64,000 nt of DNA from the NCBI GenBank assembly GCA_020632975.1, contig JACKEL010000002.1, forward strand, positions 62,001 to 126,000. The letters are read 5' to 3'. The position numbers and the translations under genes are program-made. Each line of letters begins with the position of its first letter. The first letter of the stretch is position 1. This DNA is from Myxococcales bacterium (GTDB taxonomy: Bacteria; Myxococcota_C; UBA6777). The notes beneath the pieces are model-generated. The model made no database searches, was not told where the DNA came from, and saw only the letters and a program-made list of their open reading frames with translations. Below, piece by piece: positions 8,867-19,159 of this stretch.

Positions 8867-11800
8867 CTACTTCTTTTCGCCTTTTTCTGATTGTTCTTGG
8901 CGAAGCCGTGCAAAAAGGCTTTCGCCTTCTTTGGCGGGGGGGGCTTTTTGAAAGGAAAGCGCCAAAGGTGGCGGATTATCGGGAGGTAGCAACTCTCCTT
9001 CCAAGATCCCGCCCATCAAGACAGGTGGTTCTGCTGCGTCTGCGCTGGTGCCCAAAACAGAGAACAACTCATCGGAAGAAGCCGACTCTTGGGTTTGGCG
9101 CTGGACTTCTTGCAGTTCGGACTCCAAATCACCAAACAAAGCGGAGTCATCGCTACCAGAACCACCACCCAAACCAATGTTCTCGATGGAACGCCCTGGT
9201 GTAACGGGGGCTTCAGGGGGCAAAGGGATCATCTCTGGAAGCTGTTGTTTGACGGCAACCCCCATCAGGACTTCTCCAGCACCAAGCCAACCTTTCGAAG
9301 AATCAGCCAACGAGCCACGCCCTTCCTGCAAGACTTCGCCTTGCAGGACTGCTCCTTCAAGAACTTCACCTTGCATAACATCCACCTGGGGAGGGGCCGA
9401 AGGTTTGGCTAGAGGAGGCGTCAAGGGCTTCGCTTGGGGGGGTGTGCTCTCTGACAAACCAAGCGAGAAAGCAGGCGTGGCTTGTTCGAGAGCAGGCGCT
9501 GGGGAGGGCGGTGCCTCGGGGGTTTTGAGTCCCGCAGCGTCGAGGTCATCGAGAGAAAAACTATCCAACCGAAAAACATCGGTTTTTTCGGAAGCGACCT
9601 CTGGAGGAGGCGCGGCTTTCAGCGTTGAAGAAGGCCCATCGCCCCAATCGTCTCCCCAATCTTCGTCAGCCAGCACAGACACAGAGGGGGCGGGCGATGC
9701 AGGCGGAGCCATTGGAGCGGGCGATGCAGCCGCAGGGATAGGAGAAGGAATCGCCCCCATGGGCGCAGGTGGTTTGCCACCCAAGGATACACCGCTGGGG
9801 GGAGGAGACAGGTTTGGTTCTGCGGCCGCGCCACCAAAGAAGACTTTGGGAGTCGCAGACTTCGCAGGAGCATCCGACTCCAACCAAGCTTCATCTGCGC
9901 GTTTGAGATTTTCCACTTTTTCTTTGAGGGCTTCTGCGGCTTCGTTGAGTTGCCCTTCTTCATCGACAAAGCCCGACTTTCCAGCATATTCAGAGGCTCT
10001 TGCAAGCAACAAGCTGGGGATCTCTTCCCACGAAGCACCCGAAGCAGGCGCTTCTTTGAGTTCTTTGTAAGGATCTTCAAAGGAGTGTCCAAACAACCCT
10101 TCTTCTCCATCGAGGCCGGGTGGTGGCTGGACATAGTCAGGTGGCAAGATCTCGTCGGGGTTGCCAGGAACTGCCCCAGGAGGGCCTTTGGGCGTTGCCC
10201 CAGGAGGTCCTTGCGGGATCGGCGTTGCCCCGGGAGGGCCTTTGGGGATCGGTGTACCCGCGACAGGAACGGCCCCTTTTGCGGCAGAGCGAGGCAAACC
10301 TTGCATCCGCAAAGTGTTCATCCCACCAGACGTTGCGTTGATGGTGTTCAACCCTGCGGAGGTACCCCCCACAGCATTCATTCCAGCAGAAGTCCCTCCA
10401 GTCGATGCAACCACGGCTTCCAGCTCTGTTGCAGGCAAGACAGGTGGCCCGATCTGCTCGGCATCAATGGCGACTTGAGCAGCTTGCATCCCTTTGGAGA
10501 CCACTTCATCAAACTCAGGATACTGCGGCAAAAAGTTCTTGGCTTGGTAAAACAAACGCATCGCAGCTTCGGGGTCTTCGCCGTATTCAAGCAAAGACTC
10601 CGCACGGATGATCAAGGCCTTCATAAACATGGGTGTGTCTTGGCCTTTTTCCATGATCGTATCGGCTTCTTCAGCAGCTTCGAGCAACAAGCCTGCACGT
10701 TTCAAGTCTGTCGCAAGAGTCACGTGCTCGCGCGCTGAAAGCTCCCGAAGATCGTGCGCATCGCGGAATCGCAGGTACAAGTTTTTCATCCGCGTAAACT
10801 TTTGTTCAAACAAAGCCAAACGGATAGCTTGCAGGTATTCTTCAGGACTACCCGGCGTTTCCGCCTTTTCCATCACAGCGAGGTAGGTCTCCAGCAACTC
10901 AAGAGAGGGCTGCCCCATCTGCATCAATTCTTTGTAGATCTCGCCCGCATCCACATGGCGACCGTTGCGCTCAAACGCTTCAGCACGCTTGAGTTGTTTC
11001 TGGCGATGTTGTTCTTGAAGTTGCTTGATCTGTGCGTCTGTACGCCAAGTTTGTTGGGCGATCTCTTGTTCGGTGGGGGCGACAGGCTCGCCCAAAACAA
11101 CCTCCAAAAGACGCGACTGTTGGAGAAAAGAGGTCCCTCCCGCGAGTGCACCAAACAACAGCACGTGCACCAAAAACACCACAGGAGAGGCCCCTTGGAT
11201 CAAAAGGGTATCCAACATCTCCAAGACAAACCACACGACGATGAAGAAATAACCTTGGAAAGCAAAGACTTTCTTTTCAGCCTGACCAGGAACCCACAAG
11301 GCAAAACGCACATTCTCGCTGCCATAGACGATCGTCCAGATCGCGAGTAACCCCGTAAAAGCCCCATGTGTCCCCAAGATCACCTGCTTGCTGCTTGCGA
11401 GCGCCAAAAACAAGGCCGTGTTGCCGAGCAGACCCGCACCAATCAGCCACATCCCCCACATCGGATAACGCCATTGATCTTCCATCATCTTGCCCAGCGG
11501 CCAGATCAACAACAACAACCAAAGCAGAGAGAAAAAGTTCGGTTGGATCAACCAAGCTGTGGCGATCGTGACCGCTCCATTGACCGCAGGGCGTAGTCCC
11601 CAACCATACAAGGGGTGATCTTGTTCGGCTTGTTGGACCGCTCGGATATGAGCCACCAAAGCGTCTTGTTCGGCTTGGTATTTTCGAGAGTTTTCTTGGT
11701 ACAAGCGCGCCATCGAGACATAAACGCGCTCACGAGGAGAACGGAAGAGTTGACGACGACGAATCGCGTGCGCCAAGCAAGTGCGGCCTTTGGGCCTTAC

Positions 11801-12166
11801 CCTCATCGAATCACGAAGTTCATCTGTCCCAGAAACGCCGTTGCCAAGGAGTTCTTGTGCCTTCCTTTGGACGACTTGGTCCGTCAAAAAGGCTTGAACA
11901 GCTTTTTCTGTACGACGCGCATGAATCAAGACTTGTTTTGGGAACAAATCTCTGCTCTTAGGAGGGATTCTTGTGTAATCGTGGGTCAGAAAGTAACACA
12001 TCAAGGCTTCTTTTTTTTCTGCGATGCGTTGTTCTGACGCCCCCAACCCAATGCGGCTCCAAACAAAGGCCGCAGTCAAGACGCACATGATCGTGATCGT
12101 AAACCAAGGGACACGCCCAAAGTCTGGCTGTGCTTCCGAGGAGCGTTCCGTTAATGGCCAGAACAT
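8867..12166 (-). CDS. Rhomboid-like membrane protein with long TPR and Pro/Ala-rich C-terminus
   Basis: The 1099-residue protein has a membrane segment at about 21-41 and a loop to about 187. A hydrophobic block with several helices follows (about 190-345), resembling the rhomboid fold. At the usual GxSG site the sequence is GTHG (265-268), so the catalytic Ser is replaced by His267. A His in the last helices (His334 in FLVHVLLFGALAGG) is kept. It is probably not a protease. Residues about 360-560 are helical with TPR-like spacing. The rest is low complexity: T-S-A/G-G-M/L-N repeats, GPPGA collagen-like repeats near 640-675, then acidic and Pro/Ala-rich stretches. Partners and function are unknown. 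Confidence 0.7.
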   Translation of the reverse strand: MFWPLTERSSEAQPDFGRVPWFTITIMCVLTAAFVWSRIGLGASEQRIAEKKEALMCYFLTHDYTRIPPKSRDLFPKQVLIHARRTEKAVQAFLTDQVVQRKAQELLGNGVSGTDELRDSMRVRPKGRTCLAHAIRRRQLFRSPRERVYVSMARLYQENSRKYQAEQDALVAHIRAVQQAEQDHPLYGWGLRPAVNGAVTIATAWLIQPNFFSLLWLLLLIWPLGKMMEDQWRYPMWGMWLIGAGLLGNTALFLALASSKQVILGTHGAFTGLLAIWTIVYGSENVRFALWVPGQAEKKVFAFQGYFFIVVWFVLEMLDTLLIQGASPVVFLVHVLLFGALAGGTSFLQQSRLLEVVLGEPVAPTEQEIAQQTWRTDAQIKQLQEQHRQKQLKRAEAFERNGRHVDAGEIYKELMQMGQPSLELLETYLAVMEKAETPGSPEEYLQAIRLALFEQKFTRMKNLYLRFRDAHDLRELSAREHVTLATDLKRAGLLLEAAEEADTIMEKGQDTPMFMKALIIRAESLLEYGEDPEAAMRLFYQAKNFLPQYPEFDEVVSKGMQAAQVAIDAEQIGPPVLPATELEAVVASTGGTSAGMNAVGGTSAGLNTINATSGGMNTLRMQGLPRSAAKGAVPVAGTPIPKGPPGATPIPQGPPGATPKGPPGAVPGNPDEILPPDYVQPPPGLDGEEGLFGHSFEDPYKELKEAPASGASWEEIPSLLLARASEYAGKSGFVDEEGQLNEAAEALKEKVENLKRADEAWLESDAPAKSATPKVFFGGAAAEPNLSPPPSGVSLGGKPPAPMGAIPSPIPAAASPAPMAPPASPAPSVSVLADEDWGDDWGDGPSSTLKAAPPPEVASEKTDVFRLDSFSLDDLDAAGLKTPEAPPSPAPALEQATPAFSLGLSESTPPQAKPLTPPLAKPSAPPQVDVMQGEVLEGAVLQGEVLQEGRGSLADSSKGWLGAGEVLMGVAVKQQLPEMIPLPPEAPVTPGRSIENIGLGGGSGSDDSALFGDLESELQEVQRQTQESASSDELFSVLGTSADAAEPPVLMGGILEGELLPPDNPPPLALSFQKAPPAKEGESLFARLRQEQSEKGEKK

Positions 12167-12359
12167 TCTTGTCTTCCTTTATTTCTTGTTGTGTGTACCC
12201 CAAAAGATTCGCGTCATTTTGTCCGAAGAAGCGCGAAAACGCAAGGCGAAGCTGCGTCCCACACCTTCTTGTCTATCTTGTCCCCACAACAAAGAAATCT
12301 ATCACTTCGGAAGAAGCGAGCTTCCCGCCATATCAAAAGAAATCAACGAGATTGAGAAG

Positions 12360-13895
12360 TTATCCTCGCACACCTTCTTGGCCAGGAGCATGGAGAGGCA
12401 ATTGCAGTGCTTGTTCGTGAGGTAAGGGAGGCTGTGGGGCGTGAAAAAACTGAACGGGCGGATAAAAGAGAAAGTTGGAGACACGACTCGCATACAAACA
12501 AGCGTATCCCCGCATCTGTTCGGCCATGTAACTATATTCGCGCTGTTCTCGAAAGCGCATACCCCAGTGAGGATTGAAAGGATGGGCGATCCGCGCGTCC
12601 AACTCGCGCAGTCGTTTGTTGTGAGCGCGTTCTTCTTGTTGGAGTTGGGCGATCCGATCTTGCACACCACAGATCCGCTCTTCCAAGATGCTTCCCCCTG
12701 CGGGACCAAGCATCGTTCGCTCCTGACGCAGCCGCTCGAAAAGCAAAAGCTGGTAGCTGCGTTCGGACTCCAACAAACGCTGTTCTGCCCATAGATGCTC
12801 GCGTTCTTCGAGTTCAGCAGCGAGCATTCGCAACACACGTAGCTCTTCTTCAAGCTCTTCAAAGATCCACATCGTCCGCCAGTTGGAACGTTTTTTGGGA
12901 CTCAACACATCTCCATAAAGATGGTCGCCGACATACAAGATCCGCTCCCCTACGACCCCAAACAAATCATTCATCTGTTGAAGCGAACCACCCACTGCCC
13001 GACAAGGCCCATCGACGGGGAGCTCCTGCGAGGACAAGGGTTGACCTTGGCGATCAAGCCAAACAAAGGGGCGATCTTCGACAAAGAAACTTGGTTTCCC
13101 CGCACTGACCACGATCATATCGAAAAGGTTTTGCCAACCGAGGTCCAAAGGATCTTTGTTTCCAAGAAGATAGCCCATCACATGTTGCGTATACTCCCAA
13201 CCACTGTTGGTGAGCAAAAACAACTTCTTTCCGCTCGCACGAAACCGCTGCAAGACTTGGCCAACTTCGGGTTCATAGCAAAGATAGCGATCCACGTCAG
13301 AGATTACAGCTCGGTGCATGTGCCCTTCCGCATGCATTCGATCAACTGCCCTGCGTACATCCTCAAACATCACTTCCCATGTCGAAAAGTTGGGAAGTCC
13401 TTGGGTCTCGACCCACTCCACGAGATCGCAAAACAAGCAGGCTTCGGGGATAGAAAAGATCGTATCCACCAAATAAAAGCGAGCTGAGCTAGAAACGCTC
13501 AAACGCTCGGCATGATAAGGCGCACACTCCGCAGGCGTTAAGCGACGATGACCGTGATAAGCCACCCCCACACGACGATGTCGATCCATCTGCAAGAGAT
13601 GACCGAGTTCTTTGTCCACCAAGACCCCACGGATCGCACGTTGCGGGTCGTAACGCAGTCCTAACAATGCTTCGGGATAGCCCATCTCTACGAGCTTTTG
13701 TAACGCTACCTCGTAAGAAAGCTGCTCAATGGCCTCCGTATGGTAGCGCAACAACGTATAGTCCATATCGAAGCCAATCCAATCGACCTGCCGCAAAGAA
13801 AGATCACGACAAGCAAAGATCTGACGATCCCACGGAGGCAACAGACTTTCGCGTTCTTCTTCCGCAAGAACCAAAGCTGCGTTTGTATCGGGCAT
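12360..13895 (-). CDS. HAD-family 5'-nucleotidase of the cN-II type
   Basis: The start is ATG 13895, with GGAGG 9 bases upstream. The 511-residue protein carries the HAD nucleophile motif DMDYTLLRY (Asp43, Asp45) and the cN-II-type continuation. Thr in LLTNSGW marks motif II, and YVGDHLYGDV is the metal-binding motif IV. Enzymes of PF05761 dephosphorylate purine nucleotides such as IMP and GMP in the cytoplasm. The C-terminal part (about 370-450) is a long Glu/Arg/Leu-rich coiled coil, also seen in bacterial members. It is divergent from psd, with about 230 bases between. Confidence 0.85.
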   Translation of the reverse strand: MPDTNAALVLAEEERESLLPPWDRQIFACRDLSLRQVDWIGFDMDYTLLRYHTEAIEQLSYEVALQKLVEMGYPEALLGLRYDPQRAIRGVLVDKELGHLLQMDRHRRVGVAYHGHRRLTPAECAPYHAERLSVSSSARFYLVDTIFSIPEACLFCDLVEWVETQGLPNFSTWEVMFEDVRRAVDRMHAEGHMHRAVISDVDRYLCYEPEVGQVLQRFRASGKKLFLLTNSGWEYTQHVMGYLLGNKDPLDLGWQNLFDMIVVSAGKPSFFVEDRPFVWLDRQGQPLSSQELPVDGPCRAVGGSLQQMNDLFGVVGERILYVGDHLYGDVLSPKKRSNWRTMWIFEELEEELRVLRMLAAELEEREHLWAEQRLLESERSYQLLLFERLRQERTMLGPAGGSILEERICGVQDRIAQLQQEERAHNKRLRELDARIAHPFNPHWGMRFREQREYSYMAEQMRGYACLYASRVSNFLFYPPVQFFHAPQPPLPHEQALQLPLHAPGQEGVRG

Positions 13896-14124
13896 CTTCT
13901 CTTCCTCCGCTTGTTGGCTTCGCATCGCATCGTTCGCACACAAAAGGAACATCCTCTCTCGGCAAAATCTGCTTGCCCTATCGAACGCTCATTCCTAATA
14001 TGCCACTCCGTCAGCTTGGAGATGCGCGCAGAACAAAGCAAGCATCCCACCGCAAGGCCTTGTGTTCACACACGATCCTGCGGCCTCATCAACCTTCGAC
14101 ATCCCCGTTTCATGGGAGTTTTTC

Positions 14125-14976
14125 ATGCTTAGTATCGTTTTACACTTGCTCGCAGTGCTGCCCACACGCTTGATTAGCCGCCTTGTTGGACACTTTGCGC
14201 GTACACCTTGGCCCAACTTTTTTATGCGACCTTTCTTGCGTTGGTATGCAGGTCGTTATGGCGTCAATCTCGACGAAGCCGAACATCCCATCGAACATTA
14301 CACCACCTTTACAGGCTTTTTTACCCGACGACTCAAGCCTGGTCTTCGCCCCCTCGACCCAGACCCCAATGTAATCGTATCCCCCGTGGATGGGGCAATT
14401 GCGATGCACGGCACCTTAGAAGAAGGTCGCGCGATCCAAGCCAAAGGAATCAGCTACACGGTCGAAGACTTCCTCGATGACGCCCAAGCTGCCGAGCGTT
14501 TCAAAGGTGGTTCTTTTCTTACGATCTATCTTAGTCCCAAAGATTATCACCGCATCCACAGCCCCATCCAAGCCAAGATCGACGCCTATCGCTACATCCC
14601 AGGCAGACTTCTTCCTGTCAACCCACCCAGTGTCGCTCACTTTGCCCGACTGTTCGTAGAAAATGAACGACTCACATCCTACATGCACGATCCCAAAGTC
14701 GGACACGTCGCCCTCGTCAAAGTCGGTGCCACAAACGTGGGGCGTATGCACTTGTACTACCACGACTTTACATCCAACCGCTGGGGAAGCGCCCGCTCGC
14801 ACACCCACACCTTCGAAACCCCCGTTGAGATCGGGCGTGGCGATGAACTTGCCGTCTTTGAGCTAGGTTCTACGGTCGTGTTGTTGTTTGAACCCCACGT
14901 CAAGCTCCGCCCCCTCACTGTTGGCTCAAGCATCCAACTGGGCCAAGCCATCGCAGAGATCTCAACAGAGGCTTGA
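14125..14976 (+). CDS. psd: Phosphatidylserine decarboxylase proenzyme
   Basis: This enzyme converts phosphatidylserine to phosphatidylethanolamine at the inner membrane. ATG 14125 follows GGGAG and gives 283 residues; an upstream ATG (14062) in the same frame lacks a site. The N-terminus is hydrophobic (membrane association). Conserved segments are VSPVDGAI, the YLSPKDYHRIHSP catalytic His region, VGATNVG, and the self-cleavage motif LGST with Ser249, which becomes the pyruvoyl group. Cleavage would give a long beta chain and an alpha chain of about 35 residues. No pssA gene is adjacent. The stop lies 23 bases from the convergent kinase gene. Confidence 0.95.
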   Translation: MLSIVLHLLAVLPTRLISRLVGHFARTPWPNFFMRPFLRWYAGRYGVNLDEAEHPIEHYTTFTGFFTRRLKPGLRPLDPDPNVIVSPVDGAIAMHGTLEEGRAIQAKGISYTVEDFLDDAQAAERFKGGSFLTIYLSPKDYHRIHSPIQAKIDAYRYIPGRLLPVNPPSVAHFARLFVENERLTSYMHDPKVGHVALVKVGATNVGRMHLYYHDFTSNRWGSARSHTHTFETPVEIGRGDELAVFELGSTVVLLFEPHVKLRPLTVGSSIQLGQAIAEISTEA

Positions 14977-14999
14977 GCAAGCGCCAAGAAAAAGTCTGA

Positions 15000-17900
15000 T
15001 CAATTTTCTTTGGGGGGTGGGTAGCTTCGCCAGACACGGCGACAGCGAGCAATCAAGCGGTCTTTTGGGGCAAACCGCTGAAAAGAGACGCAAGCTTCAG
15101 AGGCTTGTTGCCACTGACGACGCCGAATAAACAGCCGCACACGTTCACGCAAAGCATCGATCAACGAGGGCTTGAGTTCTGTCATCACGCGGTTTCGTTC
15201 ATCCCAAAGCGAGCTTTGTTGGGGAACTTTGAGCAGTTGGTTGTAAGCACGGAAGTAGCTTTTTCGCGCGATCCACTGACGCACTTTGCGCAAGACATCC
15301 ATGCTTTGCAGATCCACCATCACCTGTTGCATCCTCTTGGTGGCGGTGGGATCGCCTGCTTTGTGCAGCAAAGCGGTCTTGTAAGAAGACAAAGCATCGC
15401 GATAACGCCCCTCCGTCACGGCCCGATCACCTTCTTGGAGGGAGCGCAGGTACTCAGCTTGGACTTGTTGGGCTTGTCGCTTGGCGATGCTTTCGGCGGA
15501 CTCTCCAGCAAAAAGACCAAAAGCCACGACGCCCAACACGATCACCACAATCACAGCAATCACGCCAAACCATCGGCCTTTCGTAAAGGCGGCTTTGAGT
15601 TCCATGGTAGAGGCATTGCGATCGTTGGCTCGGCCAAGCTTGTTGGCCCGTCCTGTGACCAAGATATCTTGCATGGGCGAAGGCGTCTTTGGCATCCGTG
15701 GCGGCGACACTTCGCTCAGTGGCAAGACGTTGGTTTCGGGAAGATGGATGCGAGGTTGTGGTACAGGATCTGAAGGCGAAGGCGCGATGGTAGTCGGCTG
15801 GATGGGATAAACAGGCACATTCGGTTGTGCAGCAGCACCACCCAGAACAGGCGCATTCCCTGGATACAAGCTCGAGATCGGCGGTTTCATCGGCTGTAGC
15901 GCATCATCTACACTGCTATGACCAGCCAAACTTTGATGGGCAAGAGGACTCGAAGCCCCGTATCCACCGTAAGCTCCGCCATTTACGCCATAGCCTCCAG
16001 TGGATTGTCCATGAGAAGGAATCGCCTCGGGTGGCTGAGAGCCACCAAGACCCAGCACCGCAGGCGACGCCCCTGTCGATCTTCCAGGCCCTGCCACAAA
16101 CGCTCCTGACGTCATGCCAGCCGACGGTGTCGCACCACCAAGTGCTGTCGCATCACCGATGTCTTCTGAGGACGCCCAATTCAAAGAAGTGCTTTCAGAG
16201 GAAGCATCTGCGCGATGCCCATGCACATCACCGTACTGCATGGCCCCAGCGATCAGCTCCTCTGACGAAACACCCGGTTTCAGGGTGCTATCGTCTTCGA
16301 CGATCTCCTCAAGTATCTCGTCGCCTTCAGCGTAGGTCATCTCGTCCACTTCTTCGGCCCCGATCTCTTCTTCCACCCAAGACGGACGCCCTGAAGCGGG
16401 TGTGGGCGAGTCCGAGACGGCGGGTCGCGGGCGAGTTCCCCCCACACCTTGCAGGCTCAAAGCTGTTTCATCACCTTCTTCCTCTTGTTTGGAAGGTGTG
16501 ATGCCTTGCAAGCCAAAGACCCCGACCTGGCGGGGAGATGTCTTGGCCTTTTCTCCCATCGGAGAAAGAGCGGGCCCACGCACGGCAGGAAGAGCATCGC
16601 CAGACGCTGCATAGTACCCAGAGCGCGTCCCTGCGGCTTGTTCGTTGACAGAGATCTCTTCGATGGCTGCAAAGTCAGGCGTCAACAAATCAAAGTTTGT
16701 GATCTGTGGGGAAGGTGCTGTCGGCGTTTTTCGTACAGCCGTTTTTTCGGGGGCTTCTTGAAGTCCAGACAGTCGTTGTGTGGGCTGTTCGTCTTCGTCT
16801 TCGTCGATGTATCCGTTGTCTTCGTAGTGTGCGTGCTGATCCGTAGAAGGCTGATTGTGCGCAACATCGACCGTCGAAACCATCGAATCATCAGGAATGC
16901 CCTCCCCTTGTAAGTCAAAGGTCGAAGCCATCGAGTCTTCGAGTCGCGGAGGAGCTTGCATCGGCTGCAAAGGGACCGAGCCACTTCGCAGATCTTCCAA
17001 CAAAGCGGCTTGCGAGCGGATCTCACCACTTTGGATCGAAGAGGGGATCTGGGGAGGTCCCACTTCTGCTTGTGCGCGCACACCTTCTTCGACATCTTGC
17101 AATGTAATCGAGGTACTTAGCGTGCTATCACCATCATTGTCGCCATATTGAACTTCAAGATAATGAGCCAGCGCGCGTTCGAGCGCTTCACGAAACGTCC
17201 CGGCTTGTTGGTATCGATACTGAGGCTGTTTATCGAGGGACTTGAGGACAACTTGATCAACATCTTCGGGGATATGCAGTTCGGGGCGAAGTTCGCGCAG
17301 TGGCATCACAGGCTTGGTTGCGTGGTGGATCATCACCGCAACGGGATCTTCCTGGGACAAAAAGGGCGGTCTCCCCGACAACATGTGGTACAGGACCACG
17401 CCCACAGAATAGATATCGCTTGCAGGAGAGATCGGCATCCCTTGGGCTTGTTCGGGCGCCATATACGTCGCGGTCCCCACAAGCGTCCACTCATCATTCT
17501 CGTCTGCTTGGCGTAAGATCCGCGCCACCCCAAAGTCCAAGACCTTGACCATCTCGCCCTGACGTTGCGGGCTGATCATGATATTTTTGGGTTTGAGGTC
17601 TCGGTGGATAATCCCCATCTGATGGGCTTCTTCGAGTGCATCTAGGATCTGAATGCTAATCTCAAGTGCCCGATCCACCGAAAAACGCTCTTGGCGCTTC
17701 AAGAGTTCGTGCAGCGTCTCCCCTTGCACAAACTCCATCGCGATGTAGTAGCGATTGTGCTCGTCGTAGCCATAATCGAAAGCGCGAACTGTATAGGGAT
17801 TGGTAAGGTGGCCGATGATCTCAGCTTCTTGTCGGAACTTTTGTAGGCGATCTTGGTCGTAGGCGACGTGCTCCACAAGTACTTTCAGTGCAACGCGACG

Positions 17901-18008
17901 ATTGCCAAGACGCAGGTCTTCAGCGAGGTAGACCTCTGCGAAGCCACCCCGACCGATCAAACGAACGCAGCGGTATCGACCTGCTATCACGACGTCCAAG
18001 TTCTTCAT
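15000..18008 (-). CDS. Membrane Ser/Thr protein kinase (PknB-like)
   Basis: ATG 18008 with AGGT upstream is preferred to the TTG nine codons earlier; this gives 1002 residues. The kinase domain occupies about 10-275: GRGGFAEVY loop, Lys42, HRDLKPKN with Asp137, DFG with Asp158, and GTATYMAPEQ. A long acidic, Pro/Ser/Gly-rich region (about 300-810) follows. One membrane helix (VIAVIVVIVLGVVAFGLF, about 820-840) precedes a C-terminal region of about 160 residues with TPR-like helices. The predicted topology is a cytoplasmic kinase with an external TPR-like sensor. It is divergent from a polysaccharide deacetylase gene, which hints at an envelope role but does not prove it. Confidence 0.9.
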   Translation of the reverse strand: MKNLDVVIAGRYRCVRLIGRGGFAEVYLAEDLRLGNRRVALKVLVEHVAYDQDRLQKFRQEAEIIGHLTNPYTVRAFDYGYDEHNRYYIAMEFVQGETLHELLKRQERFSVDRALEISIQILDALEEAHQMGIIHRDLKPKNIMISPQRQGEMVKVLDFGVARILRQADENDEWTLVGTATYMAPEQAQGMPISPASDIYSVGVVLYHMLSGRPPFLSQEDPVAVMIHHATKPVMPLRELRPELHIPEDVDQVVLKSLDKQPQYRYQQAGTFREALERALAHYLEVQYGDNDGDSTLSTSITLQDVEEGVRAQAEVGPPQIPSSIQSGEIRSQAALLEDLRSGSVPLQPMQAPPRLEDSMASTFDLQGEGIPDDSMVSTVDVAHNQPSTDQHAHYEDNGYIDEDEDEQPTQRLSGLQEAPEKTAVRKTPTAPSPQITNFDLLTPDFAAIEEISVNEQAAGTRSGYYAASGDALPAVRGPALSPMGEKAKTSPRQVGVFGLQGITPSKQEEEGDETALSLQGVGGTRPRPAVSDSPTPASGRPSWVEEEIGAEEVDEMTYAEGDEILEEIVEDDSTLKPGVSSEELIAGAMQYGDVHGHRADASSESTSLNWASSEDIGDATALGGATPSAGMTSGAFVAGPGRSTGASPAVLGLGGSQPPEAIPSHGQSTGGYGVNGGAYGGYGASSPLAHQSLAGHSSVDDALQPMKPPISSLYPGNAPVLGGAAAQPNVPVYPIQPTTIAPSPSDPVPQPRIHLPETNVLPLSEVSPPRMPKTPSPMQDILVTGRANKLGRANDRNASTMELKAAFTKGRWFGVIAVIVVIVLGVVAFGLFAGESAESIAKRQAQQVQAEYLRSLQEGDRAVTEGRYRDALSSYKTALLHKAGDPTATKRMQQVMVDLQSMDVLRKVRQWIARKSYFRAYNQLLKVPQQSSLWDERNRVMTELKPSLIDALRERVRLFIRRRQWQQASEACVSFQRFAPKDRLIARCRRVWRSYPPPKEN

Positions 18009-18184
18009 TCTGACCTGACAAGTTCTTTCTGCCAAACTATTTTGGGCAGTGCATCTTAGTCCGTTCCAAGCACGAAAAACAATAGGCAGCCCCCTTACGC
18101 AGCTTGACGCAACGCACTCTTCGGGCTAACCAAACACAACCCAACGTGTTTCCACCTTGACCTTTCTTTCCATGGAGGTAGCGG

Positions 18185-19159
18185 ATGACCGCCCTACCAC
18201 TTTGTTCCATAAGCGTAGACGTGGATACTTTGCGCTTTTACCATGATATCCACGGATTACCTAGTCCCTCCCCGCACCAAGCAGACGCGATCTACACACA
18301 TGCCATGCCGCGTATCCTTCGGATGTTCCGAAACCTTGGAATCCGAGGCACTTTTTTTATCATTGGTGAGGACGCGCATGTCCCCGCACATCAAGAGATC
18401 CTTCATCAAATCATCGAAGAAGGACACGAGATCGCCAACCACACGTATCACCATCCCTACCGTCTGACCGCACTTTCCCCCGCACAGATGGAAGAAGAGA
18501 TCGCGCAAGCAGAAGAGATCCTTCAACCTTTTCTCAAAGAAGGCCAACGCATCGTGGGTTTCCGCAGCCCTGGCTACAACACCACGCCCGAACTGCTACA
18601 GATCTTGCGTGACCGAGGCTATCTCTATGATTCTTCGGTTTTTCCGTCCTCTCCCTACTATCTCGCCAAAGCCAGCGTGATGGGCATCATGCAGCTTCTT
18701 GGCCGCCCAAGCCGCGCGCTGTTAGGCTCTCCCAAGGTCCTGCGAGCCCCCTACCATCCTTACAAGCCCGCAGGAAATCCCTATGTTCCCGCCAAAAGCC
18801 CAAAAGAAGACGACCTCTGGCAACTCCCCATCGCGGTGGTTCCAGGTCTTCAGCTTCCTTTGATTGGGACTTACCTGATCTTGTACCCAGAACTCCTCTT
18901 GAAAGCGATGTTGCAGTGGGCCTTAAAGATCTATCCCTTCTTCAACCTAGAACTCCATGCCATCGACTTTTTCGACGCATACAACGATCCTGGCGCTTCT
19001 GCCCTGATTCCTCATCAACACGATCTACGCGTCTCTTTGACCCGTAAGCTCGCACGCATGGAAGACTCCTTTACGCAGATCCAAAAAAGCCATATCTGTT
19101 TGCCGCTTGCAGAGGTCTTATCCTCCATGCCCCAACTCGCCCCTCCACCCAAGTCTTAA
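18185..19159 (+). CDS. Polysaccharide deacetylase (NodB-fold)
   Basis: The 324-residue protein starts 8 bases after GGAGG. It has the NodB catalytic pattern: the VDVD Asp pair (12, 14), RGTFFIIGEDA, then HEIANHTYHHP with metal-binding His86 and His90, and FRSPGYN. Such enzymes remove N-acetyl groups from peptidoglycan, chitin-like or capsular polymers. No signal peptide is seen, so it may act on lipid-linked or cytoplasmic precursors. The C-terminal 100 residues resemble the PEP-CTERM/XrtA-associated deacetylase layout, with an E-L-H-A-I-D-F-F motif. It lies alone between a divergent kinase and a convergent TPR gene. Confidence 0.88.
   Translation: MTALPLCSISVDVDTLRFYHDIHGLPSPSPHQADAIYTHAMPRILRMFRNLGIRGTFFIIGEDAHVPAHQEILHQIIEEGHEIANHTYHHPYRLTALSPAQMEEEIAQAEEILQPFLKEGQRIVGFRSPGYNTTPELLQILRDRGYLYDSSVFPSSPYYLAKASVMGIMQLLGRPSRALLGSPKVLRAPYHPYKPAGNPYVPAKSPKEDDLWQLPIAVVPGLQLPLIGTYLILYPELLLKAMLQWALKIYPFFNLELHAIDFFDAYNDPGASALIPHQHDLRVSLTRKLARMEDSFTQIQKSHICLPLAEVLSSMPQLAPPPKS

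Noticed and set aside
9048..10070. 340-codon plus-strand frame opposite the tail of the rhomboid-like gene
   Set aside because: Its composition follows from the Pro/Ala-rich minus-strand codons and it lacks a start signal.
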